DNA of 64,000 nt from Daucus carota subsp. sativus (taxonomy: Eukaryota > Streptophyta > Magnoliopsida > Apiales > Apiaceae), in contig NC_030384.2 of assembly GCF_001625215.2 (NCBI RefSeq), forward strand, positions 43,868,390 to 43,932,389, read 5' to 3'. The notes below the pieces were generated by a model. That model did no database searches. It had not been told where the DNA came from and worked only from the letters and a program-made list of their open reading frames with translations. Numbering within the stretch: the first letter of the stretch is position 1; every line of letters starts with the position of its first letter. Position numbers and translations under genes: made by a program. Of this stretch, positions 1-13,549 are shown one piece after another.

Positions 1-3000
1 ACAATCCTCAAATCTGAGGGTCTAAATTTGATGTCTCCATACAAGAACTTCTTGAAACACCTTTAAAAGAGAACTGTATTTTTGAAAAGAACAAAATCAA
101 AGAATTTGAATTCTGAGCATTTTGAAGAGAACTCAAAGGAAATAAGAATTTTAAAACTTTCTTGGATATATATAGAAGTCTTTCACAATGGAAATCACCA
201 ATCAATGATTTTTCAGAATAGCTTTCATTTAAAACAAAAAGGATGATTGGGAGACCAATTTCATCAAATGAACTAAGTGTTGCGTGTCCAAATCAAGACA
301 CTACTAAAGGTTGTTAACCTTCTTGTAATCACAACACACACAAGTGATGGCGTCCCATCCAACTCCTATCACACAGATAGGTATACCTTGTGTCCCCTAT
401 AATTAGGGTTGTTCATCCCAATCAGACTGAAGAAATTTCAAGGAAATAAGATTTATATCAAAGATTTGCTTTTGAATCGTTATTTCACAGTTTTGACAAA
501 CTTGATCTACCATACTTGTTTCTTAACACATTTCTTCCAAGGAATGCGAGCAATGCATCCTTTAATCACAAATCAAGGATTTTCAGTGGATAGAATCGAA
601 AATAGGATCAAATATGGAATAATGATCTCTTAGATTTATTAGATTGAGATCATCATTGTGGTATATGTGTATTCCATTTCTCGAATATTAAATCATGAAT
701 CATAAAAAAAAAAAATTGTATCGTCAAAGAAATATTGATTATTAGGAGTAGTCACTTCTAGACAAAGGAAGGACTCAAAATACACTATAAACTTCTCAGT
801 TTTCAAAATGAGGTTTGAGGTCGACTTGAGCCGAAACAGTGTGAAACGTAATATTATTCATAAATGCTGTATTCCATAGATCTTATACTCAAGCAACAAG
901 GGTCTCCTTTATAACACGTGCGCAGTCTGCGAAGATCTAAACCTTTGATTTTCTTCTATATTACCTATATTCTCTGCTCTCGACATCTCTACAAAAGGCT
1001 TCTTCACGCTATGATTCCAAGGTTTTTTTTTTTTCAAAATCTTGATTATTCTGCGAGAGTTTCCTCTTCCTATCGACTTTCTCTTTGTTAAACAACTCGC
1101 TACTTGACTTAACGATACAAACTTTATGCACTAACGTCGCATAATTAGTAATTTCGAGAACAACTCTATTCTGAATCAAGGGCTTTAAGCTCGACTGAAA
1201 AACGTCTAGCTTTCTTTTCGTCCGTAGTTACTTGATGTGGAATAAATTTCAAAAGTTCGATAAACTTAGCTTCGTGTTCAGTTACTAACATATTTTCTTG
1301 CTTAAGCTCTAGAAATTTGAGCTCCATTTGACTCTCTAGGTGTTTAAGAACATACTTCTCTAGGAATAACTTTGTAAACATAGTTCATGAAATCACACTA
1401 GACTCTTCTTGAAATCTCTTAGCTTCCCACAATAATTAGCCTCTACCTTAAGCACATAAGTATCAAAGTTAGTTTTCTTATCCTTTTCTACATGAACTAT
1501 TTCAAAAGTTTTTCTCCACTTCTCTTAGCCATATCTTGGCCTCAACGGGATCTACAGTGCCTTTTAACAATAGGGGTTGTAAAAATTTGAAAGATTTGAA
1601 TGAAAGGGTAGGTCTGATAAATTGACTCGAAGAACTTCTTTCAGAATTGTTTTGAAATTTCTTGGTATGTTATTGAAGAAGATCAACAAGTAATTGAACA
1701 AGATTGGGACTGGGCTGAAATCTAGTTGAAGCATCTGGTATTGATTCATCAATAGGGTCGTCATTCAGGTTTAAATCCATCTTTATATAAAAGAGTAGAC
1801 GAAACAGTTTAATAGGTCTCATCATTATACAAAATACAAGGTTTATCCAAAGGTACAACAAGGTGCAATTTTATAAAATACACAGTATAAAACTTTTGAA
1901 AACAGGTTCCACACTTTGGTTAAAAAGGCACTTGTACCAAAGTTGCATATTTTTGAAAACTTTTGCACCTTTTCTTTTGAAAACTCTAAACTTTAGAAAC
2001 TGAAACATTTCTCTTCTTGAAAACCTCTAAAAAGTTTAAAGGTTGAAGACTTCACATTGGATCATTGATGTAGCAAATGCAAGATAGCTGACAGAAATGA
2101 GACAGGTCAAAAGTAGTTGACAAGTGCAAGAAGCATAGGGAAGGTAGAGACAACGAAAGAGACAAGCATATGACATAAAGATTGATCATCCTTCCCAAGA
2201 TGGTAATAATATCCGAAGCTTTAAGGTTACAGGTCATAATATAGATAGTACATCTGGTTATCATCCTGTTACATCTGGACATCACTACACAAAATATCAT
2301 CTATACACATCTCTATTTTCCGAATGATCTATGGATCGAAACTATAGCCTCTGCATAAAAAAGATGGGCACGATCCTCAAGTCCGATATTATATAATGTC
2401 TAATATTCTCAAAATACATCATATACTATAACTGAGATACACACGGACTACGTGTGTAAACTCCCAAAAATCAAACTATACAACAAATTTATCAACCAAA
2501 TATTTCTGAGACCCTATGTTGGAACTCAGAAAAGACTATATTTATCAAGTGTAAAATTTACATATTCTAAGATGATGGAGGGTATCAGTATGGAGTCCCT
2601 CAAATACAGGAACAAAAATCTGATACAATTTTCACACTGAACTCTCGGGCAAGAAAATCTGAATCCGCAAAAACAGACATAGGATCATAAGATCCTGGAA
2701 TCCCACATCTAGAGTCATAAGTAGACTATTTCAACAACTGGTACTGATGGACCAAAGAAAGTGGTACATAGTCGCCACCTGATGGTACGGAAACTGGTGC
2801 ATAGAAAGATCCACTAATCTGACAAAGAGTGCAGAAACTGAAATAGTGGATATGAAAGTAAAGGGTACACAAGTCTCTGTAATGGTAGTAACAAGGGTGT
2901 AACTCGAACTCGAGGTTCAGATATGGTGTAAACACGGGTGTGCCTACTCAAATCAAAGAGAGCATGAAAGTTCCAAAATCACAACGATCAGAAGTATGTG

Positions 3001-3560
3001 TGGTAACATGGTTATTTGGAAGAGGTGTAAGCTCAAAATGTCGAAGAAAGTCTAAAATGGAAGGTCTCCACTCTCGGATGCAGGTGGACTAGAAGTGGTA
3101 ACTGAAAAAGAAGTGGTCAAAGTAGGAACAGAATTCAACTCAGGTAAAGAGGGGAGGATCTCCATCTTATCATTCTCAGTGAATTCAGAAGATGCTCTAT
3201 CCTCGGTCTCCTCAGATATTTGTTAATGATCTCAGGTGTTGGTGGTTCTAATATTTATATAAAAGAGTTCTCATACTCACTATCTCTTATCTCAATCTCC
3301 ATCAATGTATCAGAATCGTCATCATAACCTGACATCTACATAATACAACAAATACCATTATTGATATTTACTACTACGATTGCTCGTAACTATAAACGTT
3401 TAAATTTGTAGGGTCTACTAACCTTTACCTAAAAATTTATTCGGTACATATGTTCTCTAACATATGGAGATAGGTTCTTCAAGGATACCTATCTTAATCT
3501 TCGTGTCATTCTCGCTCATTATATTCCTAGGGTTTTTCGAATCCTAAGGATATAACTACA
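1..3560 (-). mobile_element. decayed interior of a minus-strand LTR retrotransposon
   Basis: This stretch lies downstream, on the minus strand, of the LTR and primer-binding site at 3561-6607, so it should be that element's interior. I see no protease, reverse transcriptase or integrase motif. A short acidic minus-strand reading frame starting near 3337 (MSGYDDDSDTLMEIEI) and an open stretch around 2726-2935 could be remnants of a gag region, but frames are broken throughout. The left part may belong to other decayed repeats. The assignment rests on position only. Confidence 0.4.
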
Positions 3561-3572
3561 GCTCTGATACCA
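3561..3572 (-). other. primer-binding site, initiator tRNA-Met type
   Basis: On the minus strand this reads TGGTATCAGAGC, the 12-base complement of the 3' end of plant initiator tRNA-Met that primes many Ty1/copia and Ty3/gypsy elements. It sits 4 bases inside the LTR end at 3577. Confidence 0.75.
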
Positions 3573-3576
3573 AACT

Positions 3577-6500
3577 TGTGACGCCCCCAGATCCGCATCC
3601 CGCAGATCTGGTCCGCCACTGAACATCTGGCTCAAAACAACACTTGCATTCATATTAATATTACACAATCCAACTCTTTCCCCACAAGTCCAGAGTCGAT
3701 CATCTTACAACATTACTACCGAGCCTAACTTTATTACATAAAGGGAAGTCTGATTTCAAACCATTATAATAACTATAGCTCGTACTACCAAGTTGTCTAG
3801 CAGTCTCAGCTTGGGTGATGCGCCTTTTTCCTGCCTTTGCCAAAAACCAATTTCCGGGTGGTTCCCTTGAGTTGTGCCATACTCACTATTTACTGCTCAA
3901 AAAGGAATAAAATAGATGCAAGAATGAGCAATCAAATTGCTCAGCAAGTCCACATAGAACAAAACAACAATCAACAGAATATGCACATAAGGCATAGAAA
4001 ACAATTCAAGTCAAAGCAACAAAACAGCTACCGTCAAATGACAACACAAGTTCAAGTAAAGAAAACGCTGGTCTTCCACCTTTCGGTAACACTACATGGC
4101 TCGATCAGCACCATTTCGTGAATACCGTTCTCCTGTGTAGTCCTAGTGGTCTGATCGTAACCACTGAAGACACACCAACACTCTCTTTGCTAGCATCAGG
4201 GTTTAACACTGGAACCCTACTATCTGCCTTACCAGATAGTCAATTTCAACTCTACCACGAATTTAATAAATTCGTGTTGACCAGCTTGAAAAGATTCCTC
4301 CGAATACAAGAAAATTCTCCCAAACAAACACTTCTCAATCATCATTACTTATCTCTGCCAAAGAAGTGCGAACAATGCACCCTTTCAACAAAGATTACCC
4401 GAAGGTAGAAGTGAAGGATAATTAAAAGAATTAAATTCCAAAGAATAAGATGATCTCCAAAAAGGAGTAAGTTAATTGTGGTGAGATCATCGCTGCAATG
4501 TGTTCACTTCAAGTTTCGAAGATTCCAAATATTATCGTTATTAAGAACAGCTCATTCCCGTACAATGGGAGTGCTCGAATTAGAAGAAGTAATGTATGAA
4601 CAATATTTTTAGAGTCTTCAAATGAAACGTAGATATCTTCTCGATTCACAATAGTATGAAATGTAATATCTTCACAATCAACATTTTTCACACAATTATC
4701 AAATAGGCACGAAAAACTTCACGTCAAGAGAGGGATAGTGAACTTGCCTGTCGTCCTTAGCTTCAATCATTTTTCAAATTTAATATACAATTGGCTCCGT
4801 CTCTTCCAGAGAATATATATTCTAAGCCATGTAAATTAGTACCTTTAGTATTCTCATTCACAGAATATAAGAATCTCAAGATAATTTTATTATTATTTAT
4901 ATCCGATAAATATCAGGAATTTGATCGGATAACTATATCCTTTTAAAAATTCAATTAAATATTATCATATATATAATTGCATGATTAATTATTTCATTCT
5001 AACCCCAACCTCTTTTACCACCTAATTCATTTTAACCACTAACCAGTGATTTTTGTTAGGCTTTAACAAGATTCTAGATTCTTGATTTTATCGATTAGTC
5101 CCACCAGCTTTGCTTAACATTTTTACTCTATTAAAAGGATTTTCCTTTTGTTCACTAAACCAAAATCCCTCTAATAAGCAATAAACTTGCTCTTCCGCAG
5201 TATGATATCTTTAGCTTAATAATTCCAAAAAAAATCCATATTATCTTAATAATTCAAAATATATTATTCACTTAAATTAATTATTCATTTACTTGATACA
5301 AAAATCCTCTACTTGTCAAATCTGATTATTCACTAAATAATCGACAATTTTATTAATAAGTTAAACCCAAATATTATCTCGTTAGATTTTCGAATTAATT
5401 CCAATTACCATATTTTAAATCCAACTAGACTCTTCTCCCAAAATTATTACTTTAATAGTGTCCCCCAAATATTACCTAAATCAGAATCTTACACCATTCA
5501 CTTATTAAAAGTCTTTATTTCAAATCCAACTTTTAAATAATCTCAGATTTCTTATTATTTTTATTGATTAAATAATTTCAGTTTGCGAAGTGACCAATCT
5601 ACTCTTTTTTTTTTTTTTTTTTACTGTCGATAGCTCCTCTCCTTTACACGCAAGATAACCAAAATCAGTTAGTTTTTCGATTTATAATAAAGACCCAAGA
5701 ATATTCACCCTAACTTATGTTTGGGAAAAAGTCTACCGGCTTTTCAAAGAAAAGCTTAACTGTATATGAATAATACTATGCAATTTATGAAGAAGGTACT
5801 AAAGTCTGCTATAAATTCTACTATTAATAAGATAATATTCATCTTATTTAATTATAGAAAAGAATTTACCTCAATAATTAAAGATTGATTGGCACCTTCC
5901 CTGAGTTCTCTTTGCAAATTTTCTCTGCTGCTTAAAATCTGCTCCCTTTCTATTTCTCTTGTAAAAGAAATAATGTGTACACTCTCTTTAGTATTTATAC
6001 TAGCTTTTAACTATGATGAGCTTAACCTAACCCTAGTTAAACCTTACTTGGAGGCTACACAACTGGTTTCTCAAGTACCCAGTTTTCTTGATTCAATGTG
6101 CAAATACCACCGGCTTACCTAGTCGGTTAGTTTGTTTATTTTGTTTTATTATTATCATTATTTGCCCGCAATTAAACGTCTCGCAATCGCTTAATTTATT
6201 TCGTTTATTTAATGAATATTTTAGTCCCGACTCATTTAACGATTTTCATAAAAATATTATTCGGAACTATAAAATACTAGAATAGTTAATTTAATGATTA
6301 TTCTAATTATTTTCTAAATATTCCAAAATTTATTAATTAAAAATAACGAAATATTTATTATAGCTAACCTGTAATATTTATAATATTTCGGATCACTATA
6401 CTTCTACCAATTTATTTACGTAACCAATATTTAAATCCTCGTGATACGTAAATAAATATAATTTGCTAGTCAATATAAATTAACCTTATACCCGTCTTGA

Positions 6501-6607
6501 ATGTTTTACGTACCAATACCATATATTTCGAATTATTTAAATAATAAATTGTAATCGCATAAAATTAAATAACTAATTTATGTACTTGAAAATTTGCAGT
6601 TGTTACA
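3577..6607 (-). mobile_element. long LTR (about 3.03 kb), probably Ty3/gypsy
   Basis: Read on the minus strand it starts TGTAACAACTGC and ends GGGGGCGTCACA, giving the canonical TG...CA ends, and the tRNA-Met primer site follows 4 bases later, so this is the 5' LTR of a minus-strand element. A minus-strand TATAAATA near 5992-5999 is a likely U3 promoter. LTRs of about 3 kb with this primer are typical of some plant gypsy lineages such as Tekay/Del, but with no coding domain visible the lineage is inference. The partner LTR is not seen and should lie beyond the left edge or be lost. Open reading frames inside it are not genes. Confidence 0.65.
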
Positions 6608-6703
6608 GTTTTGTTTTATCAACGGACCTTTTATCATATTAATTTTTTCAAGTTAATATTTTGATACTGTAAACATATTTTGACACTCTAATTTCAGTAA
6701 AAA

Positions 6704-6844
6704 ATATTTTGACATTCCAATTTTTCTGTTTTACTTAAAAAAATTAATTTGAAAAATGAAATAAAAAATAGTATAATAAATCTTAACTATATGATTCCTG
6801 TAAAAAAAAATTAAGTAAAATAAAAAATTGAAGTGCCAAAAAAC
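6704..6844. repeat. short AT-rich inverted repeat (possible MITE)
   Basis: Arms of about 33 bases at 6704-6738 and 6811-6844 are imperfect reverse complements (left core GACATTCCAATTTTTC, right core TAAAAAATTGAAGTGCC). Homology of the neighbouring FAR1-like reading frame stops exactly at the right arm, so this element or an associated deletion probably truncated that gene. No clear target duplication was found. Confidence 0.5.
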
Positions 6845-8114
6845 AATCTTTCACAAAACATGGGATCCATCTATGTCTTCCCTCATACAATCCATTAAGC
6901 CAATCATTGTTTTCCAAATTGTATTTTGAAATCATGGAACTCCATCCAATTTCAAAAGTATCAATATCAATGGAATCATAAACAACATTTTGTAGTTGAA
7001 ACTTTATGGAATCGTATTCCTTACACCCTTTCAATTTTTCGGGAATCTTTTTCATAATGTGCCATAAACACCATCTATGACGTGCCTTTGGAAACACTTG
7101 CTCAATTGCATTTTGCATTGCTCTATCCTGATCAGTTATTATAGCATTAGGAGGATTACCAAACATGCAAGTGAGCCAAGTTCGAAATAGCCACACAAAT
7201 GTTACCGTGTCTTCATTTGAAACCAAACCACAACCAAGTAAAATTGACTGACCATGATGATTAACTCCTACAAAAGGCGCGAATGGCATATCATATTTGT
7301 TGGTCAAGTATGTCGTATCAAATGTCACGACATCTCCAAATTCTTTATATGCTGCTCTACATCGTGCATCAGCCCAAAATAAATTTTTTATCCTATTTTC
7401 ATCATCAAGATCTATTGAGTAATAAAAATGGGAATCTATAGACTAGGCTATGTTAAAATAATTTTGTAGCGCAACAGCATCACCCTCAGCCAACCTCAGT
7501 TTTCTTATTTCTCTCATATAATTCTCACAATCTTTTTTACTAAAAGGCATATTCTCGTGACCTCCATGTTCAACCACAAGAGCATTGTAACTCTTATTCA
7601 TCGGAATACCAGCTTCATCATATAAAGTAAGACTTCTCTTTGCATGTTTAGTCAATTTTCTATTACATCGAAAGCGATGTGCTTTGCTTGGACTCAAATC
7701 ATGATTGTGCTTATTATCAAATTGAGTCACATACCATTTATTATCATCATCCATCCTTTTTGCGCAAAGTCTTGCTTTACAATTTGTTTTCACAACTGGT
7801 TTGGGTTTTAAGCTATCTACCACTTTTTGATTTGGTTCACCATAACGATGACAAGCAACTGTTAGATATGTATTAACCCCATCAATTTTTCTCGTGTTTC
7901 TGATCATAATTCCAAACCCATTCTGTAGACCATACCGTCTATAATATTCACATACTTCAGTTTCAGAATTAAAAATCGTATTTACCTCCGGAGGTGAGAG
8001 TTGTTCAGTAGTTTCGCCATCATTATTTTTCTCTTGCACTGACGATGACTCTAATTCCTCGTATTCTTCGTTTTCTTCTTGTTCAATACATTGATTCTCA
8101 AACTCGAAATCCAT
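6845..8114 (-). pseudogene. FAR1/FHY3-family protein, nonsense-interrupted and truncated
   Basis: FAR1/FHY3 proteins are plant transcription factors derived from Mutator-like transposases. The real start is the ATG at 8114 (MDFEFENQ). An acidic N-terminus is followed by a FAR1 DNA-binding domain with its conserved Cys and His residues (CKARLCAK ... HNHDLSPSKAHRF). The frame then meets TAG at 7445-7443 and continues in the same frame with family-typical motifs (FYYSIDLDDENR, FWADAR, TFDTTYLTNKY, ITDQDRAMQNAI, HRWCLWHI). In relatives the stopped position is usually Gln, so CAG to TAG is likely. After RHRWIPCFVKD the homology ends at an inverted repeat, so the end of the transposase domain and the SWIM zinc finger are missing. 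A 5'-UTR intron fits 8248-8119 (GT...AG). Probably non-functional; an N-terminal DNA-binding fragment could still be made. Confidence 0.75.
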
Positions 8115-8644
8115 TATCCTATACAAAAAAACACAAAAAGACTGATTAAAATCAAAATAGAGAAAAGATGAAATAGCTTTAATGTTAACTGGCTGTATAA
8201 TATGTGTATTTAATTTTTTATTAGAAAGTGAAAATCAGTAGAAGATACCTGGAAGAGATGATCGGAAGAAAGCAGTACGTGAGAAAGAATGAGGAGACAC
8301 TGACCTATGTTTTCCTGATTAAACTAAAAGTCTTAAAAATTAATTATAAAACAATATAAAAGTGATAAAGTAGTGGGTCATTATAACTCCTAAAAATAAG
8401 GTAGTGTTTAAGTAGTGTTTAAGGGTGTAAGCCAATATTTATTGATATTTAATACCAAAGGTTCACTAAAAATCCCCATTTCATTTCCGCGCCATATAAT
8501 AAAATCAAAAGAGAGAAAAACAAAACCTCAAAGTCTCAAACAGTTGGTGCTCACAAACCCCCCTCTTCTCCGCACTCCACTGTATCTACAATCATCACCA
8601 ATACTCACATCTCTCCTCTAAATCATCAATACAATTAACCGCAG
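8115..8644. other. divergent intergenic region between FAR1-like locus and GCP3
   Basis: About 530 bases separate two divergent start codons. The left part holds the probable 5'-UTR exon and intron of the FAR1-like locus (splice donor at 8248, acceptor at 8119). The right part should hold the GCP3 promoter and 5' UTR, with an AT-rich ATATAATAAAA stretch near 8494. No TATA box is certain. Confidence 0.5.
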
Positions 8645-9422
8645 ATGGAGCAAGAAGATCAGAAGGTTCTAGATCTCGTCAAAGAACTCGTGAATCGCTT
8701 ACTCAACTCACCCTCAACTCACAGTTCGAACCCTATTAATAATAACTGTATTAATAATAATACAGTTCAGCAATCGCTCAAGTATGCAGTTAGAATATTG
8801 TCGAGTCGAATGACGCCGTCAATTGCTGTAGATGAAGCTGCAATGGCGGATTCTATTAAGCGTCAGCTCGCAACCCAAGGTAAGTCTTCGCAAGCCCTAA
8901 CTTTTGCGGATCTGTATTCTAAATTCGCGGCGAAGAGTGGTCCAGGGAGTGTAAATAATAAGTGGGCTGTGCTTTATTTGCTTAAAACTATTGCGGATGA
9001 TCGAAAAGGGGGGAGGAATAGATCTGATTCTAGGGTTTCTAATGGGTTTTTGTTGCCGGTTTTGTTTGAGGGTGATGGGGGGTCTAGAGGGGTGAATGGG
9101 AATTTTAAGAATGGGGGGAAGTTGGGAGCTTGGGATGATTCGAAGGGTTCGAGGAATGGGGAGAGGGGAGAAAAGGGTTGGGATGGTGGGGTTTTGTTGG
9201 TTTCCAAGGATCCGAGTAATATGCGGGAAATGGTGTTTAGGGAGTTCGGGAATTTGTTGAAGGAGGAGAATGAGGTTTCGGAGGAGGTTTTGGTGAGGGA
9301 TGTGTTGTATGCTTCACAGGGGATTGATGGGAAGTATGTGAAGTTTGATAAGAGTGTTGATGGGTATGTTTTGGCGGAATCAGTTAGGGTTCCGAGAGCT
9401 ACTAGGATTATGGTTAGGAAAG

Positions 9423-9463
<41 letters not shown>

Positions 9464-11345
9464 GTTTCGGAGACTGTTCAAAGTTTGGCGGCTGAGGATG
9501 TTGGAACGGTTGGGCAGGCATTTTGTGCAGCCTTGCAGGATGAGCTGACAGAGTATTATAAGTTGCTGGCTGTGCTTGAAGCTCAATCAATGAATCCTAT
9601 TCCTTCTATTACGGAGAGTGTTAGTTCTGGGAACTATCTTTCGCTTAGAAGACTTTCTGTGTGGTTTGCTGAACCAATGGTGAAAATGAGACTAATGGCT
9701 CTTTTGGTTGACAACTGTAAGGTTCTAAAGGGTGGTGCAATGGCCGGGGCGATTCACATGCATGCTCAACACGGTGACCCTATTGTTCATGATTTTATGA
9801 AACGGTTGCTTCGTCGGGTGTGTTCTCCTCTTTTTGAGATGGTGAGGAGCTGGGTGTTAGAAGGGGAACTCGAAGATATTTTTATGGAGTTCTTTGTCTT
9901 GGGCCAGCCTGTAAAAGCAGAATCACTGTGGAGGGAAGGTTATCAGCTTCGTTCTGCAATGCTTCCTTCTTTCATCTCACAGTCTCTTGCTCATAGAATT
10001 CTACGAACTGGGAAGTCGATCAATTTTCTTCGAGTTTGTTGCGAAGATCGTAGTTGGGCTGATGCCGCAACAGAAGCTGCTGCTGTCACCGGGACAACCA
10101 CTAGGAGAGGTGGCCTCGGTTATGGTGAAACTGATGCACTAGAATCTTTGGTTACTGAAGCAGCAAGGAGAATAGACAAGCATTTGATGGACGTTGTGTA
10201 CAGGCAGTATAAGTTCAAGGAACATTGCCTTGCAATTAAGCGGTATCTATTGCTCGGGCAAGGTGATTTTGTTCAGTATTTGATGGATATTGTCGGGCCT
10301 GAGCTTTCAGAGCCTGCTAATACCATCAGCTCATTCAAGCTTGCAGGGTTGTTGGAGAGCGCAATACGGTCCTCCAGTGCACAGTATGATGATCCTGACA
10401 TACTGGATAGATTGAGGGTCAAAATGATGCCACACAACATAGGAGATAGAGGGTGGGATGTCTTCTCCCTGGAATATGATGCAAGAGTGCCTTTAAATAC
10501 TCTATTTACTGAGTCGGTCATGACGAAGTATTTTAGAATCTTCAATTTCCTATGGAAGCTTAGACGGGTGGAGCATGCGCTCATTGGTGTTTGGAAGACA
10601 ATGAAACCAAATTCTATAGCTTTTACTAAATTGCCAGAAGCTGTTAAGTTGCAGCTTATTTTGGCATCAAGGAGGTGCCAAGTGCTCTGGGATGAGATGA
10701 ATCATTTTATAACAAATTTGCAATATTATATCATGTTCGAAGTTTTGGAGGTTTCATGGTCTAATTTCTCTAGTGAAATGGAGTCAGCTAAAGATCTTGA
10801 TGATCTGCTTGCTGCTCATGAGAAGTATCTTCATTCAATTGTTGAGAAGTCTCTCCTAGGAGAAAGGTCACAGTCTCTTTACAAGACTCTCTTTGTGTTG
10901 CTTGATCTTGTATTGCGATTCCGTAGTCATGCAGATCGTCTATATGAAGGAGTCAATGAATTGCAAGCAAGGTAATGATTTATCGCAACAATTTTGTTTT
11001 TCTTAGATTCTGGCACTTTTAAGATTATTTGTCCCTTATTGTTATTTTTTGCCTTAAATTTGCAGAACTGTGGAGTCATCTTTGCCTTCTCGGGACAAGA
11101 CAAACAGGCAGTCAAGTAATAAAACCTCAGCTCCTGGGTCATGGCTTGGTGAAGGCCGGAAGGCCATTACTCAACGTGCTAGCGAATTTCTTACACATAG
11201 CGGACAAGAAATAGATACAATCTCTAAGGAATATTCATCACTATTTCAGGGATTTATTTCACAGTTGCCAGTCCAACAACACATTGATTTGAAGTTCCTC
11301 ATGTTCCGGCTAGACTTCACAGAATTCTACAGCCGTGCGTCATAA
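8645..11345 (+). CDS. GCP3: gamma-tubulin complex component 3 (GCP3/Spc98)
   Basis: GCP3 pairs with GCP2 and gamma-tubulin in the gamma-tubulin small complex, which nucleates microtubules at the nuclear envelope, cortex and spindle. Two exons, 8645-10971 and 11066-11345, join at AAG|GTAATG...TTGCAG|AACT and give 868 residues, close to the roughly 840 of Arabidopsis GCP3. The N-terminus (about 1-190) includes a Gly/Arg-rich linker. The GCP N-terminal grip domain begins near residue 195 (MREMVFREFGNLL). The gamma-tubulin-binding GCP C-terminal domain begins near 510 (DKHLMDVVYRQYKFKEHCL) and runs to about 850. The end, LDFTEFYSRAS, is typical of plant GCP3. The start ATG is the first in a long open frame after a CT-rich leader. 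Unusually few introns, as known for plant GCP3. No defect seen. Confidence 0.93.
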
Positions 11346-13076
11346 CATAGGTACAAGCTAGGATTTGCTCAGCTTATGTTGGAATATATCAGTGATAGTG
11401 TTTGAGATTATGTAAAATTGGTGTCTTTTTGATGTTGATTGGGATCTGTTTCTTTTTCTACAAGTTTTTTATTTTGTTTCCACTGTAGTCTACTGTGAAT
11501 TTTAGATTGATGGTGAATATACAAATTTCCTTCCAGTTTTTATGTGAAAATGATCTTCGGCAGTGTCTTCATATAAAAGAAACTCCAAGAAACAGGTGCA
11601 AATATGGCTGCACAAAGTTCTATAACTAGATTGGATCGAAGATTGGAATCATATGTATTGTCGGACTGGAGAGTGGCTGCTTATTGTTGGTCCTGGACGG
11701 ACCTGGTTCGATTTGCATTCAGTGGAAGTCAGGTTAGTGTGAGAAGTTTTCTGTAGGTTTAGTTAAGCCTGTTATAGAGCTTGATTTCTATTGTGAAATT
11801 GAATGATTAGATGTAAGGAAATTTTTAGGTTTCTCAGCTAATTTTTGTAGGTAAAGTCCGTTTGATTTCCTTTGTGATTTGTTGTATAGTTTATGCATTT
11901 CCACTTCACTGCTGGAATTAGAGAACTGTTTGGTTAGAAAACTGCTGGAATTAGAGAACTGTTTGGTCTTTCCTGGTTCATGCAAAGATATGTGCTGCTG
12001 TCTGCTGAGATATTTCAGCTGCAAGAGTTCACTCTGCTGCTTAGATTTAAATATTTATGTTAAGTATTTACAATAGAAGTCAAAACTTGGTTCAGTTTCA
12101 GGGAGGAATGAGAAAAATCCCTCCGTTCCATTTTAGTAGTTTTGCTTGTTGAATTTTGTGTGGGTGTATATGCGTGTCAAAATTTCATAGTCATTTGCAT
12201 GATAATTGTGAAAATTATTTGGATTAAAACTGTCAACATTAGAACTAGTATAAAATTTGTATTGGATAAAAAGTAGTACATTATTGTGAGATTTTTTTTA
12301 CTAAGTAATTAAAATTGGAGAAACAGAGTAATACATTTGTACCTTCTTGGCTTCTTGTACCTATGCACTATATCTAAATCTTTATTTGCTATAAAAAAAC
12401 ATGATTGCAAAATTGCTGGATGCAATTCGGAGAGATTACGCTATTGTCCTTGTTGTTTTTCTGTGCATTTCCATGTAAACACGCGTGCTGTCTAATTCTG
12501 TGTGTAATCATTTAATATATGTGTAGTCATTTAATAACCTAAACCTACATTACGTTAATTTTATCAGGTGAATTATATCAATAATACATTCAGACTCATA
12601 TTTTTGTCGTAAGATTTTTCATATTCATATATTTATATATATATATATGTGTAATTTATTCTAATTTGACTAGATGTAAAAGTTAAATCTAACATATTTA
12701 TTATTTTTCTCGCTCAATCAACTTATTTGTTTTACCTGGCTTTATGTGTGTTAATATAAGATATATTCTTTTTATTTTTTCTTATTTCTATATTTCAGAA
12801 TCTTGAAAATATAATGTTGTCATATTATCTTATAAAAGAACTTATATTTTTTTTTATTAAAAATTATAAGTTATTGCCCATAATATTTATCTACAAGAAA
12901 TAACATGATAATTAATATTTTATTCTATTTTTATTTGTTTAGAATTTAACTTTTAATTTATAACTCGTGTTATTTCAATATCAAAAATATTTTACTTTAA
13001 AATGATAACATAATAAATAATAGGGCTTTTTCATAACCTGGTTTTATAGGGCTTTTATAAATTATAAATAATAGGG

Positions 13077-13113
<37 letters not shown>

Positions 13114-13549
13114 CATTTTTTTATACATATTTTATGTATAAAAAAATCATATTCTGTTATCGTGAAGATACTGATTTAACATATTATGATAAAATATAAT
13201 TTATAAGTTATCTCTAAAAATAACATAATAAATAATAATAATATATTTTATTTTTAATTTTTATAGATTTACTTTTTTTTATAATTTGTTAGCTCAATAT
13301 CTAAAAATATTTATTTTGAAAAAATTACACAATAAATAATTCATTATTATTATTAGCTTTTTATTGTATGTTTAATATTAAATATTTTATCTGTGTTTTT
13401 GATATATGTAAAAAAAAGTCATTCAATTTATAAATAAAACACAAATATATATATATATATATATATATATTAATGTAAATTAAACAAAATTTATTTTGTT
13501 TTATGAAAAATTATTAAATATTATTCCACTTTCATTTCATAAAATGCTA
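11346..13549. other. GCP3 3' flank and AT-rich intergenic DNA
   Basis: The first few hundred bases are the likely GCP3 3' UTR. A 24-base unit containing GCTGGAATTAGAGAACTG is present twice in tandem at about 11911-11968. Simple TA repeats occur at about 12638-12648, 13078-13112 and 13446-13472. No convincing gene was found. Confidence 0.6.

Noticed and set aside
409-700. Possible second LTR copy, from weak likeness of 541-660 to 4370-4500
   Set aside because: The similarity is patchy and its position does not fit the spacing required for the partner LTR.
8482-8493. E2F-like site (TTTCCGCGCC) before GCP3
   Set aside because: It does not match the E2F consensus WTTSSCSS without an extra base.
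11604-11755. Short ATG frame (MAAQSSITRLDRRLES...) after GCP3
   Set aside because: No family match and too short to separate from chance; probably GCP3 3' flank.
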